This document shows positions 1 through 12,870 of a DNA stretch of 64,000 nucleotides, piece after piece. The position numbers and the translations under genes are program-made. The stretch's first letter is position 1. Each line of letters begins with the position of its first letter. The stretch spans positions 1 through 64,000 of the forward strand of contig WEDG01007248.1 of the NCBI GenBank assembly GCA_017591395.1. The letters run 5' to 3'. Source of the DNA: Schistocephalus solidus (taxonomy: Eukaryota; Platyhelminthes; Cestoda; Diphyllobothriidea; Diphyllobothriidae). A model generated the notes under the pieces. The model did no database searches and was not told the origin of the DNA. It was given only the letters and a program-made list of their open reading frames with translations.

Positions 1-2670
1 GCGTATTCAAGAAGAATCAGTGAACTTGATCACTATTATTTGATGGAAAGGTCAAACTGGACAATCAATTAACGAACCTAAAATTTTTACTAATAGCAGA
101 AACCGTTATACACTTTAAGCCCTCAGTAACAATACGGTGAAGGTATATTTGCGTTCAATAATTTATCCTTATTCCAAAGGTTTTTCTTAGTTTTTCATTA
201 ACTTCATCTAGTTTTAGTCTCGTTTGACAGAGGCAACCTCTAAGTTATACTTAACGGACCAAACGTGCTGTTGTGGCAAGTGAATGGGAGTTCTTGCTTG
301 CTATACCTTGGAGATGTTTGACTAGATAAGTAGAATAACGTTTTCCATTGGTTTCTATATCCTTATACCGTCAATTATATGCGTTGGATATTTGGGATTA
401 TGCTACGCATCTTCAGTAATTTAACATTACCTTGGTAATCCCTTCTATTCAAAAATACATGTCAGAATTTTGTTTAACTTACATGAGCTGGGCCGGCAAC
501 TGTACTCAGTGAAACGTTTAGAACCCAACATGCATTAAATTTTATAAATTTTTGTAACGAAAATAATGTTACGCAGTAAATGTTGAAATTATTTGGTGTT
601 CCTTAACTGTTCAAATACTTAGGCAAACGTTCTTTCAAGTCACTATTTCAAATACTTGGAATAACTACTAGTTGGAAATTATATCATTTTATTCACAAAA
701 TATATTATTTTCTGTAGTTCTTGGTCAATGATAGCTAAATTAGTTACCATTTAATACTTTTAAGCGGAAATCACATGGTTAAATCAACCTGCGAAATTGT
801 TTCACACCATTTAATACGAATGAACCGGCTGTCATAGAGGCATTCTGGAAATTGTGTTGGGAAGTGTTCAACTTATCAATAGCATATTAGTTTGCACGCA
901 TGGTTAGCATAGTTTTTTTCCACTCAGTCCCATGATGATATAAACCATCGTCTTTCTAGGCATTTTCATAAGATAATGTTAATTTTTAAGTAGTGACCGC
1001 CTACATGCCACCTTCATCTGACGAGAACCACCCATAATGCGGGTGGCTTTTCTCTAACTTCCTAAGAAACTAGAGGTAACAATACGAATAGTGCTAGGTT
1101 TACGTTTAGTGTTCAGGCTAGCGCTAGTGCTCAGAGTATGAATATTTCCCTTTTCTGAAATAAAGCGTCAGCCCACCTGTATATTATAAGACATGGCATC
1201 CCTATTCCGGTGTTATGTCGGAGGGGCCATGTAAACAACTCCGACCAGTTTTTCAATAATTGAATTAAGCCTCAGTTGGCCTACAGTTTGTCTTTTAAAA
1301 TGCCTCTGACGTCCTTTTTCCTGAAACAGCTCCTCAATATAATTTTCACTTCGGCATAAAAAAACTTGTTTAGTCGTTCGAATCGATCGGTCGGCTCATA
1401 TTCACCCATTTTATTTTCCTTGCTCATGCAAATTACAGATTGCCAACATTTGTAGACACCTGTCAACTAAGCCAACGAATTAACCATACTCACAACTAGC
1501 ATCCAGTTTGGGAAAATGGTACATTGATTAATGTGTGTAGGCGTAGTTGGAATTTTACGCGGTTTATTACGCTCAACCAGATACAATTGAGCATATCAGC
1601 TCTGCGAACGGACAGGAAAATTGACTGTTCGGCAAACGTTTCTGCAAATTCAAGGTTCAGTGGAAACTTAGGGCTCCCTGTAAACGCATTCGTTGGTTTA
1701 TTAGCTGATGTAGTAGTTTTTCTGACTCAAAACAGATATGGCAATCTGTTGTGTCTCTTTTCCCGGAAATATTTGTCTTTAAGTAGGTAGTCAACATAAA
1801 TTAAGCTGCTTCGTTGATTCGTCGCACTTAATTAAAATATACCTTCTGCTGGAAGGCACTCTGACTGTAAGCCTATATGGCGCGCGTCTATATTTATACG
1901 AAGACGAAAATGGACCATTCTGTCTGCTTCAAATCCAAAAGGTTGCTTTAGTAGCGGCTGACTTAAATCGCATATCTTCTTGGACGTTGATTTTAGCATG
2001 GCTGGCTGTTGAAAGTAACTAAGCTCGAAGTAATTAATCCAGCTTCCTGCGTTTTCGTCAGTATTTATTTTACATCAAACTGTTATGGTGTCGAATGTCT
2101 ACTAGAATCGTCTTCTTTGTCACTCTAAAATAACGCTTCGGGTTCACAACACTGAGAACCAGACTGCATTGTTTACAATCATGTGAAGGGTATGCAAAAC
2201 AACGCAGACGTTTATCAGACTCTTCTTCATGGCACCAGCAACGTCTGAATGAATATTGTGCTCTCCCAATGGTCTTAAATAGCATTTAAGTAGTCGCCAA
2301 TTTGAACGGGACGAAACTTTGTTCTAACCAGTCAAAAGTACAGCCGTGCTGGTCAAGCGTTTGGGAATAGCGGGGGCCTGTGCTCAGTATTTTATCGACC
2401 AAGTAGAGAGGTATTCGCTTCGTATGCATAAGTGCATTCTACTAGTCCTAGAATAGATGATAGCTAATGCAGCCTTGTATCCATTTGGGTACTTTATTTT
2501 GAGGTATTTTTCTGTGATCTTACAATTGACCTTGTATTTTCATTTGTTGATTAGGTCTTTCCTTTGCTAAAAATGGTTATTGGCTAATGTTTTTCTGTGT
2601 CTGAAGAACATTTACTATGGTGGATTCTTAGTGCAAAATGTAAAGCAGACACGATTTATTTTTCTGAACT
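1..2670 (-). repeat. Left arm of a 2.7-kb inverted repeat
   Basis: This stretch is the reverse complement of 6279-8963 along its whole length, with scattered substitutions and small indels (several per cent by eye). It starts at or beyond the window edge. Its inner end is sharp: homology stops after TTTCTGAACT at 2670. It holds short open frames on the minus strand (1281-1466 and 2070-2285) that are only partly kept in the other arm: the counterpart of the second is frameshifted near 6680. No transposase or reverse transcriptase motif is visible. It may be a segmental duplication or a non-coding repeat family. Confidence 0.9.
1281..1466 (-). other. Short ORF in left repeat arm, function unknown
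   Basis: A 61-codon frame whose later part (from MSKENKMGEY) is also open in the right arm at 7523-7684. The two versions differ at several amino acids and at the C-terminus through an indel, so there is no sign of protein-level constraint. No domain, signal peptide or membrane segment is evident. Probably a chance ORF kept open by the recent duplication; an exon of an unrecognised gene is possible. Confidence 0.2.
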
Positions 2671-3482
2671 ATGCAAGAAGAATCAGTGGACTTAATCAGT
2701 ATTTTTTGATGAAAAGGTCAAACTGGACAATCAATTAACGAACCTTAAATTTTTTTCTAATAGCAGGACCATTTTACACTTTATGAACTCAGAGAAAAGA
2801 CGGCGATGGTATATTTGCGTTTAATAATTTATCCTTATTCCAAAGTTATTTCAAAGATTTTTCAAAAACTACATCTAGTGTAAGTCTCCTGTGACAGAAG
2901 CAACCACATGGTTAGACTTGAAAGCTTGAAAGTGCTGTCATAGCAAGTGAATGGCAGTTCTTGCTTGCTTTACCTTGGAGAGTTTTGACTAGATAAAAAT
3001 AAAAACTTTTTTCATTGATTTCTATATCCTTATACCGTCAATTATATGCGTTGGATATTTTTGGGATTATGCTCCGCATCCTCAGTATTTAAACATTACC
3101 TTGGTAATCCCTTCTATTCACAAATACATGTCAGAATTTTGATTTAGTTTACATGAGTTAGGCCGGCGACTGTACTCAGTGCAACGTTTTGAACAGCACT
3201 TTTACTTATAAAAGTGATTGAATTTTATGAAATATTGCAACTAAAACTTTGTTACGCAGCAAATCTTGAACTTGTTTGGTGTTCCTTCACTGTTCAAATA
3301 TTTAGGCATACGTACATTTAAATCACTAATTCAAATAGTTGGAATAACAACTAGTTAGAAATTATATAATTTTCTCCACGAAATATCTTATTTTCTGTAG
3401 GTCTTGGTCGTTGATAAATAAATTAGTTACTATTTTATCCTTTCGAGCGGAAATTAAATATTCAAATCACCCTGTGTAATTT
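2671..3482 (-). repeat. Partial direct copy of the inverted-repeat unit
   Basis: From ATGCAAGAAGAATCAG at 2671 this stretch repeats 1 to about 830 in the same direction, so a full unit and a truncated unit lie head to tail. The junction at 2670/2671 joins the two ends of the unit exactly, which defines the unit borders. Homology fades at about 3482. Confidence 0.85.
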
Positions 3483-4019
3483 TATCTTTGACCGTCTTGG
3501 AATTGTTCTTCCAGTCAAATATTTATTTACTAAAAGGAGTTTAACGTTTTTGTTTGATAAACAGTTTGTGGCAAATGTTATATATCAAATTCTACATATT
3601 GCAAAGTATTTTTCGAGAAGGTTATTTGTCGGAATGGATTCCGAATTCAATTTTTCTTAATGAGTTAATGATAACAGAGTTGCCTTGTAGGAGCAGCTTT
3701 GATGTGAGTCGCTTCGCCTTGTTTCCGTTAATTTACGGATATTTTTTCTGAACTTCAAACATTTTTGAGTCTTCCCCTGTGAGGTTCGTAAAGCTTATTA
3801 GCTTTGGTGGCGTTTCAGTTATCTTTTTTTATATTCTAGCATAATGAAAAATGTAGTAAGAATTTTATGTATTTCAGTTCGTGAATACCGTTTTCTACTG
3901 GAGGTTGAAAAATGGAGTTAAAGTGTGTATATATAAATTTGAAACAACGATAAAGTGGTAAATTTGCTTTTCTTTTCAGACATATAAAGAAGCATTTGCA
4001 TGTTACACAGATGATGGAG

Positions 4020-4200
4020 TATCGACAAAGATAAGGGAGACTGGAATGACCATTTTTAGCTTAGTAGCCATCAGCATGTAGTCATACCAATCTCAAGTGT
4101 AAGCACCTGGGATTCGCAACGGGGACCATGGGTCATTGAGTGGAACGCTCTACCAATGATTTACGAGACCGTTGTCTTATTGTTTGTGCTCGGGAATACC
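4020..4200 (-). repeat. tRNA-headed SINE fragment, inverted
   Basis: Reading on the minus strand, this is a decayed copy of the unit that is tandem at 52231-53972: degenerate A box and B box (the plus strand shows GGGATTCGCAACGG near 4111), followed by the body with the conserved ATGGCCATT-like and GGTCTCC-like segments, here altered. It faces the copy at 4285-4545. Confidence 0.65.
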
Positions 4201-4284
4201 ACCGACAAATTTACGGGACTTGCTTGCCCTGTTGTTTTTTTGGGGGCAAATCGAGAGCCCTATTCAGGCCACCACATAGCGACT

Positions 4285-4545
4285 AGTAACGTATACAGGT
4301 AACTGACCCGTGACCCTTTGATGAAGCGTTCGATTCAATGACCGAATATTCCGCGTTTACATCCCAGCTTATCCACAATTTGATGGGATACAACTGGCTG
4401 ATAACGGCTAATAAGCCAGAAATGGCCATTTGGGGCTCCTTTGTCTTTGTCGGTTCTCTATCCTCCGTATAAGTTATTAGTCGCTATGAGATGGGCTACG
4501 AGGGTGCTAGATTAAGACACAAGGCACAAAGCGACGAGCATGTCA
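4285..4545 (+). repeat. tRNA-headed SINE fragment, direct
   Basis: Direct-orientation copy of the same family. The stretch GGCTAATAAGCCAGAAATGG near 4408 is almost identical to the tandem array units near 52280, followed by TTTGTCTTTGTCGGTTC. The head is degenerate, so pol III activity is unlikely. Confidence 0.7.
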
Positions 4546-6278
4546 GGTTAGTTAATCAATTAGAACACATTCATTAAAATTGATAGCTTCTTAAAATCCA
4601 TAACAAGCTTTTTCGTAGCTTAATCATCCACTTGTCTTGTTGAATCTACGAGCTAGAAGGCACCGCTAAGTGCAAACGAAAACAAATCGCTCTTATTTAA
4701 TTTTTTGCTTTTAACGACGTGTACTGATTTCTGGTCAGTGTCCATTCGAAACTGCTGAAATTGGATAAACGATGTTACCATTGCTAGATGCTTGTCCTCG
4801 GCCAAATAGATGACCAGAAAGCTTCGGTTTATACGAACTCTATGGTCTTCACAATGATAAAGTGGTTAAATGAATTAATTGCTACCCAAGACAGGAGAAC
4901 ACCTGTCGACAATGATCTCCTTTTCCAGAAAATGGAAGGTAACGTTTTTTATAACTAGAAATTGTTCTCGGCGTATCTTCAAATTTTACTTCTTATCAAC
5001 TGTAGACAAATCAAAGTTATTTTGTAGGGAATTTCGCTACCTATTTTTATCGACATGCTAAAAGTGGAGACCTAAAGGAGTGTTCTTGAACGCCGAGAAG
5101 AAATGCATGGCTGCCTTTAAAAAAGGGCTTTTATGAAGCGGCAAAAGAAACATTTATTCAGTTTATAATTTAGGCTGAAGTTCCGTAACTATATTCCCTT
5201 TGCATTTTTTATACAAAACTTTCGCCTGAGAATAAAAGTACATGTTATACACTTTTTGGTGTTCCTTGTTCAAATCCTGTGTTGGCTGCCAAACCCTTTC
5301 AGAGGTGGCAGAAAAAAATAACGCTTCGTTTTATTTCCAACTGGATTTTGTTGTACTATTTAAAAAACTTTGTCATTAAATAGCTTTGGAAAATGTCGAA
5401 TGAAGCCTTCAAACACCTCGCTCACGGCTCGTTTGCACATTAACTTGGCGACATGGTTTTGTGTATATCAAACAATCTAGATAACCGTACTTTTTACCGT
5501 TAAGCACGGGGCTTCGTTAATGCAATCGCAACGCACAAGAAGGTAACATTTTTCTCCCGCGTGCATTTGAGTGGGTGTGTATGGGTTTTTGTAGAGCAAG
5601 CGATACATGCAATCATATATAGTCACATATAATAGATCAGTTCATATGAAAGCTCGCAACTAGTCACCTCGGGTCAACCACCTAGACTACTAAACATACT
5701 GGAACGTCATCATATATTCCGAAAATTTTCCTTGTGGAGCAGACTTTCTTGTAACATGAGTATAAAAGCGCACACTATTAGACTGTACATAAAAACGTGC
5801 CGTAAAAAAACACATAAGCCAGGAAAATCACCCTCAGACCAGGCTATATATCGTGAACGCCGGAATTCCCAACATCAAGCAAACGCCATTGGTTAATCTA
5901 TTTATAATGCTTGCAGATGTCTTTGATGATGGGTTTGAGATAAAATCCGAAAGGTCAGGCCTATAAGCACCATGTTCGACTGATCGTCTCTTGTTCTCCT
6001 GGACTTGCAAAAGTGGTTCTATCAGAACTAACTCAGAGATAACGTCCTTCAGTGTTCTTATAAATAAACTGTGCTTAATGCGTTGAGCCTTGTCCGTATA
6101 ACAATAAATAATTAGGATTAAATGTCGTTCCTCTCAACAGAATTAAATACTCATACGCTGCTCTAATACGTTTTGGTTTTATATAGGTTTATTGCGTACG
6201 AGTTCAACAAACAAATAGAAAACACGTCTGGCTATATTATGTTCGGTATAGCCAGACTAAAGTAGGTGGAACCGCTTA

Positions 6279-8963
6279 AGTTCAGAAATATAAATCGAGT
6301 CTGCTTTACATTTTGCACTAAGCATCCGCCATATTAAATGTTCCTCAGACACAGAAAAACATTAGCCAATAACCATTTTTAGCAAACGAAAGACCTTATC
6401 AACAAATGAAAATACAAGGTCAATTGTTAGATCACAGAAAAATACCTCAAACTAAAGTACCCAAATGGATACAAGGCTGCATTAGCCATCATCTATTCTA
6501 GGACTAGTAGAATGCACTTGTGCATACGAAGCGAATACCTCTCTACTTGGTCGATAAAATACTGAACACAGGCCCCACGCTTTTCCCAAACGCTTGACTA
6601 GCATGGCTGTACTTTTGACTGGTTAGAACAAAAGTTCGTCCCGTTCAAATTGGCGACTACTTAAATGCTATTTAAGACCATTTGGGAGAGCACAATATTC
6701 ATTCAGACGTTGCTGGTGCCATGAAGAAGAGTCTGATAAACGTCTGCGTTGTTTTGCATACCCTTCACATGATTCTAAACAATGCAGTCCAGTTCTCAGG
6801 GTGCTGAACTCGAAGCGTTATTTAAGAGTGAAAAAGAATAAGATTCTAGTAGACATTCGACACCTTAACATTTTGATGTGAAATGAATACTGACGAAAAC
6901 GCAGGAAGCTGGATTAATTACTTCGAGCTTAGTTACTCTCAACAGCCAGCCATGCTAAAATCAACGTCCGAGAAGAAATGCGATTTAAGTCAGCCGCTAC
7001 TAAAGCAACCTTTTGGATTAGAAGAAGACAGAATGGTCCATTTTCGTCTTCGTATAAATATAGACGCGCGCTATATAGGCTAACAGTCAGAGTGCCTTCC
7101 AGCAGAAGGTATATTTTAATTCAGTGTGACGAATCAACGAAGCAGCTTAATTTATGTTGACTGACCTTATTAACACAAATATTTCCGGGAAAAGAGACAC
7201 TTTAGATTGCCATATCTGTTGTAAGACGAAATACCTACTACATCAACTTATAAACCAACGAATGCGTTTACAGGAAGCCCTTAGTTTCCACTGAACCTTG
7301 AATTTGCAGAAACGTTTGCAGAACAGTCAATTTTCCTGTCCGTTCGCAGAGCTGATATGCTCAATTGTATCTGGTTGAGCGTAATAAACCGCGTAAATTC
7401 CAACTACGCCTACACACATTAATCAATGTACCATTTTCCCAAACTGGATGCTACTTGTGAGTATGGTAAATTCGTTGCCCTAGTTGGCAGGTGTCTAAAA
7501 ATGTTGTTAATCTGTAATTTGCATGAGCAAGGAAAATACAATGGGTGAATATGAGCTGACCGATCGATTTGAACTACTAAACAAGTTTTTTTATGCCGAA
7601 GTGAAAATTATATTGAGGAGCCGTTTCAGGAAAAAGGACGTCAGAGGCATTTTAAAAGACAACTGTAGGCCAACTGAGGCTTAATTCAATTATTGAAAAA
7701 CTGGTCGGAGTTGTTTACATGGCCCCTCCGACATAACACCGGAATAGGGATGCCATGTCTTATAATATACAGGTGGGTTGACGCTATATTTCAGGAAAGG
7801 TAAATATTTATACTCTGAGCACTAGCGCTAGCCCGAACACTAAACGTAAACCTAGCACTATTCGCAGTGTTACATCTAGTTTCTTAGAAAGTTAGAGAAA
7901 ATCCACCCGCATTATGGGTGGTTCTCGTCGGACGAAGGTGGCATGAAGCGGTCACTACTTAAAAATTAACATTATCTTATAATAACGCCTATAGAGACGA
8001 TGGTTTTTTATGATCATGGGACTTAGTGGAAAAAAAAAACTATGCTAACCATGCGTGCAAACTAATATGCCATTGATAAGTTGAACACTTCCCAACACAA
8101 TTTCCAGAATGTATCTACGACAACCGATTCATTCGTATTAAATGGTGTGAAACAATTTCTCAGGGTGATTTAACCATGTGATTTCCGCTTAAAAGTATTA
8201 AATGGTAACTAATTTAGCTATCATTGACCAAGAACTACAGAAAATAATATATTTTGTGAATAAAATGATATAATTTCCAACTAGTAGTTATTCCAAGTAT
8301 TTGAAATAGTGACTTGAAAGTACGTTTGCCTAAGTATTTGAACAGTTAAGGAACACCAAACAAGTTCAACATTTGCTGCGTAACAAACTTTCAGTTTCAA
8401 AATTTCATAAAATTCAATCACTGTTATTAGTAAAAGTGCAGGTTAAAATGTTTCACTGAGTACAGTAGCCGGCCTAGCTTATGTATAGTAAATCAAAATT
8501 CTGACATGTATTTTTGAATAAAAGGGCTAAGCAAGATAATGCTTAAATACTGAGGATGCGGAGCATAATCCCAAAATATCCAACGCATATAATTGACGGT
8601 ATAAGGATATAGAAATCAATGGAAAACGTTATTCTGCTTATCTAGTCAAACCTCTCCCCGGTATAGCAAGCAAGATCTCCCATTTACTTGCCATTACAGC
8701 ACTTTCAGTCCTTCATCTCTATTTTAGTGGTTGCCTCTGTCAAACGAGACTAAAACTAGAAGTAGTTAATGAAAAACTAAGAAAAACCTTTGGAATAAGG
8801 ATAAATTATTGAACGCAAATATACCTTCACCGTATTGTAAATGAGTGCTTAAAGTGTATAACGATTCTGCTATTAGTTAAAACTTTAGGTTCGTTAATTG
8901 ATTGTCCAGTTTGACCTTTCCATCAAATTTTACTCATTAAGTCCACTGATTCTTCTTGCATAT
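6279..8963 (+). repeat. Right arm of the 2.7-kb inverted repeat
   Basis: Reverse complement of 1-2670. The outer end falls just after TTCTTCTTGCAT near 8960, the same point at which the tandem copy begins at 2671, so the unit is complete here. It includes a stretch (6990-7210) with a divergent relative at 10955-11240. No mobile-element protein is encoded. Confidence 0.9.
7523..7684 (+). other. Short ORF in right repeat arm, function unknown
   Basis: A 53-codon frame starting MSKENTMGEY and ending PTEA before TAA. It is the counterpart of the minus-strand frame at 1281-1466. It is rich in charged residues (a KDVRGILKD stretch) and has no recognisable domain. Differences between the copies change amino acids freely, so it is probably not a working gene. 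Confidence 0.2.
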
Positions 8964-10954
8964 TCAAAATAGGTTTTTCTAAAAATTATAATAAAAGCTA
9001 AACCTATGAAGTCCAGAAATTACGAAAACTAAATATTTTGCCTTTTGACCTCAACAACCCGCGTATTTTGAAGAAAAGATACATTTCGCATCGTTATTAG
9101 ACGTCAAGGCCTGTTTGCATGACTGTTGACTGAAATAAGTTGAGACAGATTTCCGAGGAAAATAAAACACATTTTGATTCTTCTAGATTATTACAGCCTA
9201 CCCAAATATCCGCGTGTCTTGATGAAACTCAACGAATTTTCAGATTATGACCCATGTGACGAAGACCAATTCAATCTTTTAAATATCTAGCTAGCCCACA
9301 AGTCTACCAGATGAAGCCGGTGAACTTGTGCACACGCGAACAAATAAGTGGGAAACCTGCTGCATTTTACATTCAGTGCGAATACCAAATAGATTCGATA
9401 GGCGTCTGGTCGTCGACACAAATAAAGAATTAACAAGATGAAGTAGTAAAAATATATGGATTTAATCTAATGGTATTACACGCATAAATGTGTAAAAGTG
9501 GTATAGTATAAAATCAGGAAGTGCGTTGCATGCATCTTCTGTAGGGGACTTAACTAATGCAACGTATGATCGAAATTTGAGTGAGAGGTGAGCGTATGTT
9601 CGGTTTGTTGAGGAGATTTGGGGTTCGAAAATCCTTGTATTAAAGAACACTGCATGTACAATCTTATATATCGAAATAAAACTGGCAGGATGTTGGCGAA
9701 GTTTGAGGTTGCTGGACATCAAAGCAAATTCCTATGCAATTTAATATAACAGAACAAAATCCATTGATTTTGTGAACTGTGTTATAAAAGAAAATTTAAG
9801 TTAGTAAGAAAAGTTTCAAATAAATCTCTTCTGTAGCCGGAAATTTCGATCTCAATTGAATGAAACTTGGTAAAAGGCACGTGTAAGGAATCGCATTGTT
9901 TTCCAAAAACAAGCGAAGAATAAAGCATTAGACATTAGTTTGTGCAAATTTTTGACGTTTTTGCCACAAAAGCAGGAAAAAACGTGTTAACCAGTACTTT
10001 TGTTTTACTACAGAGAAAGTAAAAAGTGTTTACAAAATACGTACAAAATACTCTGGAGATTAACATCAGAAAAGCTTGAGTGAATTTGCTGTGTATTCGC
10101 AGCCTTAGAACGAGGCATAAAAAAATATAGCAAAAAATGGTCCAATTTAAAACATAAAGCGATTTCTTTCATTTTCAACAGAAAATTTATCACGTTCTTT
10201 TCAGAAAAGTAACAAAACCGATCAACCTCCCACATTTTCAACTTGGATTAACCATTCAAAAGGGTACAGTCCGCAGCAAAGTTATCAGCAAATTATCTTA
10301 TCAATGTCTTTCTAAAATTTCATGATAAGCGAATAGAACAGGATCTACGTTTATGTCATACCATTGAAAACAGTGCAAATCGCGAAATATTCACCGGTTT
10401 TTCTAGGAGGATCTAAAACGAATTGTAATTCGATAGTAGAATTCTCAAAAAATTAAAATGTAATGAAAGGATACATTTCTAATTATGCATAAATTGGTAA
10501 GCTTACGCTATCAACCGACAGTTTAATTAAAATTTATCCTCACATTTACAGTAATTATTCACTGCCATGGATGCGCTGCCATTAAAAGGAAACGAGATGG
10601 TAGTTGGTGGTTTGTGGTTACGGGGTAGGCAGAGATGAGCGTTGGAGACAGAAAGTGCCACTGACAGCTTCACTGACGCGTAATAAATAGCTTCTTATTG
10701 TGACCCTAATCCCATCAATTTCCTAAAACTTACCCGAACAATTCTTGCCATTTGGAATATGCAACAGCGGATAAAAAATTGCGTTCTTGCTGTCCAAGTA
10801 CGCAATGGTGATGCTGGTTTTAATTACGCGCACGTCAGTAATCGACTCAAGAGGTTATTTATCTTCCGAATAGGCTAAGCTGGTGGGATGGAAATTTGAT
10901 CCAGAAAAAATACTATTTTTGATAGAAATTAAAATGTGAATTACAGTCATTAGA
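8964..10954. other. No gene recognised
   Basis: AT-rich DNA with a few short open frames (9462-9722 minus, 10008-10241 minus) that lack recognisable motifs. No repeat, tRNA or mobile-element protein was seen. Confidence 0.5.
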
Positions 10955-11240
10955 AAATAAGGAATCGCTCAGGAAACCTTTTGCCGTGGAAGCGGACAGA
11001 ATGTTCCCTTCTAATCTCCGAATGAATGTGGACGCGCGTCATACAGGCTAACGTTCAGCGTGCCTAAGCAGACAGTATATTCTAAGCAAATACTACGAAT
11101 CAACGGATCACCTTAATTCATCCTGACTAACTTACTTGGCGCCAGATATTGTTGATGAAAAAAGAGACACCTAATTGACATATGAGCTTGAAGGCTTAAA
11201 AAAACATAATCAGATGATGTTTTAATGACTTAATTGATAG
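10955..11240 (+). repeat. Divergent fragment of the inverted-repeat family
   Basis: Aligns by eye with 7005-7210 in the right arm: both share GACAGAATG, then a GACGCGCG block, a GGCTAACG/GGCTAACAG block, CGAATCAACG and AAAAGAGACAC in the same order and spacing, but with many substitutions. It is therefore an older, dispersed member of the family. Confidence 0.6.
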
Positions 11241-12609
11241 TAAGCTTTTAATTTCCTAAGTAATGAATGCATGAACTTGGAGAAACGAGTATTTGTAAGT
11301 ACGCCAAATCAGTCAAATGTACGGACATCAGTGAGTTGCTGCATCAAGGAAAATATATGATATGATCATCAGCAGGTAGATCAAGTTTGACCATTCCAAA
11401 AAAATAAATATCTGAACGTTTGGCTTTGCACCTCCTGTGCGTTTCGAAGATAACATACGTATTTCGTAGTTTGAGACGGAAAATCTGTTTGCATGCATGC
11501 AGCTCTAAATTGGTTAACACATGTTTTCGTCTTCAGAGTAGAAGCTTTTTAGTTATCACACATTTTTTAAATTTTTCAAAAAGTCAGGTTGTTTCTTAAA
11601 TAATCTCAAGGAATTTTTGACTACTATCTATGACTTTTCAGAGACTGACCAGGAAAAGGACGTTCAATTAATTTTATTTATTTCGAATACTCCTTTCAAA
11701 AGTGATACATATGAGGCGCACATCAGCAGAGGGACCAAGGTGAACAAATAGGCGAACAAACATTCCAAAGCAGACGAAGATCGCAGGGCACCTGGTCGAT
11801 ACTAGGCATGTTGTATCCAATCAAAACACAGCAGAGTTAACTGCTACTATCAGTGTACATCGCATTCCTTTAGCATTCGGGAGAATTATTCTCTTCCCCT
11901 TTCATTTAATTCTGATTCACTCTAACAGGTTAACTTTCAAAGAGCAATCATTCAAACTACGCATGGAGAGTCCACTCGAAAATAGGCTCTCAAGTTAAAA
12001 AACGTACATATACACCAGTGTTACACAATATTCCATCTAGAGTCTACACAGTTAATACATGGCCCACGTAGTTTTATTCTATTAACACAAAGTTCTCTAT
12101 TGTTTTTTAAATGGGTTTTCATTAATTTTCTCTTCCTAGTTCTGTTGTGAGGAAATTACTTTTTACTACACAAAATACTTTTGAAACTGTGGTCTTTTGT
12201 TTCAGGCCATTTCTCGTACTGGAGGCATTTTGAAATATCCATTAGCATGAAGTTGTTTAAGGCTTATTCTTTGGTGCACAGTTTCTTTTAGCAATCTCGT
12301 TTTTGGCTGTTGTAGTCCTTAAAAAATCTGAAAAAAATTAGGGATTTTATTTCTATGAGCATGTTTCACAGCTAGCGTGAGAAAGAGGAATGGTTTGTAG
12401 GTGCAAGCTCATAAAATTAATGATGTTTTGGGACAGCTTGGTTGGCTGCCGGCAAGGAAAGGCTAAGTACGACAAACCGAAGTCAAACCCCAATGGCTTA
12501 TCGAGAAAATCAATTCTAGACTGTTTTATCTTTCAAGTCTCTGTTGCCTCAGATATTCTTGGTCACCTCTGTTATCCATCCTCAATACAGCAGGGTGGAG
12601 GGTAGATTT
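11241..12609. other. No gene recognised
   Basis: AT-rich DNA. There is possible faint similarity between 11404-11530 and 9041-9180. The short frame at 12390-12605 has no recognisable domain. Confidence 0.45.
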
Positions 12610-12870
12610 TATGACTGTCACCCAGTCCGATGGTTGCTCTTATCTCCCGTCGGACGAGTTTAATGCGAAGTTACGCTGGCCAGTCTCATTGAGCTCCTTA
12701 TGGATAAAGACGGTAGACCTTGAAAGGTTACTTGCCATCAAATTTGTTAACGCTCAATGCACGTTACCTGCTCCGGACGGTTTTAAATTTCTTAACGACA
12801 ATTATTACCATATGCTCCACGGCAGGGTCGTGCAGGGATGGTGACGTTCGCTGGATTACATTGAGAGAAG
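12610..12870 (+). repeat. Short block resembling the LINE 5' region
   Basis: The segment around 12811-12845 (ATGCTCCACGGC, then GGTGAC) resembles 41411-41443 just upstream of the LINE endonuclease frame. The block is richer in GC than its surroundings and is open for 77 codons (12611-12844). It may be a 5' piece of a related LINE; the rest of the block aligns poorly by eye. Confidence 0.35.

Larger units (their letters stand above)
3483..6278. other. Spacer between repeat arms; no gene recognised
   Basis: About 2.8 kb of AT-rich DNA between the tandem copy and the right arm. Apart from the SINE pair at 4020-4545 it shows only short open frames (for example 3554-3751 and 4879-5061) without recognisable motifs. 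Confidence 0.6.

Noticed and set aside
6990..7210. Possible relic of UQCRB (complex III subunit 7) in the inverted repeat and at 10955-11240
   Set aside because: Words such as EDRMVHFRLRINID and DESTKQLN loosely recall the family, but they need several frame changes and stops, and the spacing is not convincing. Only a profile search of all copies could decide.
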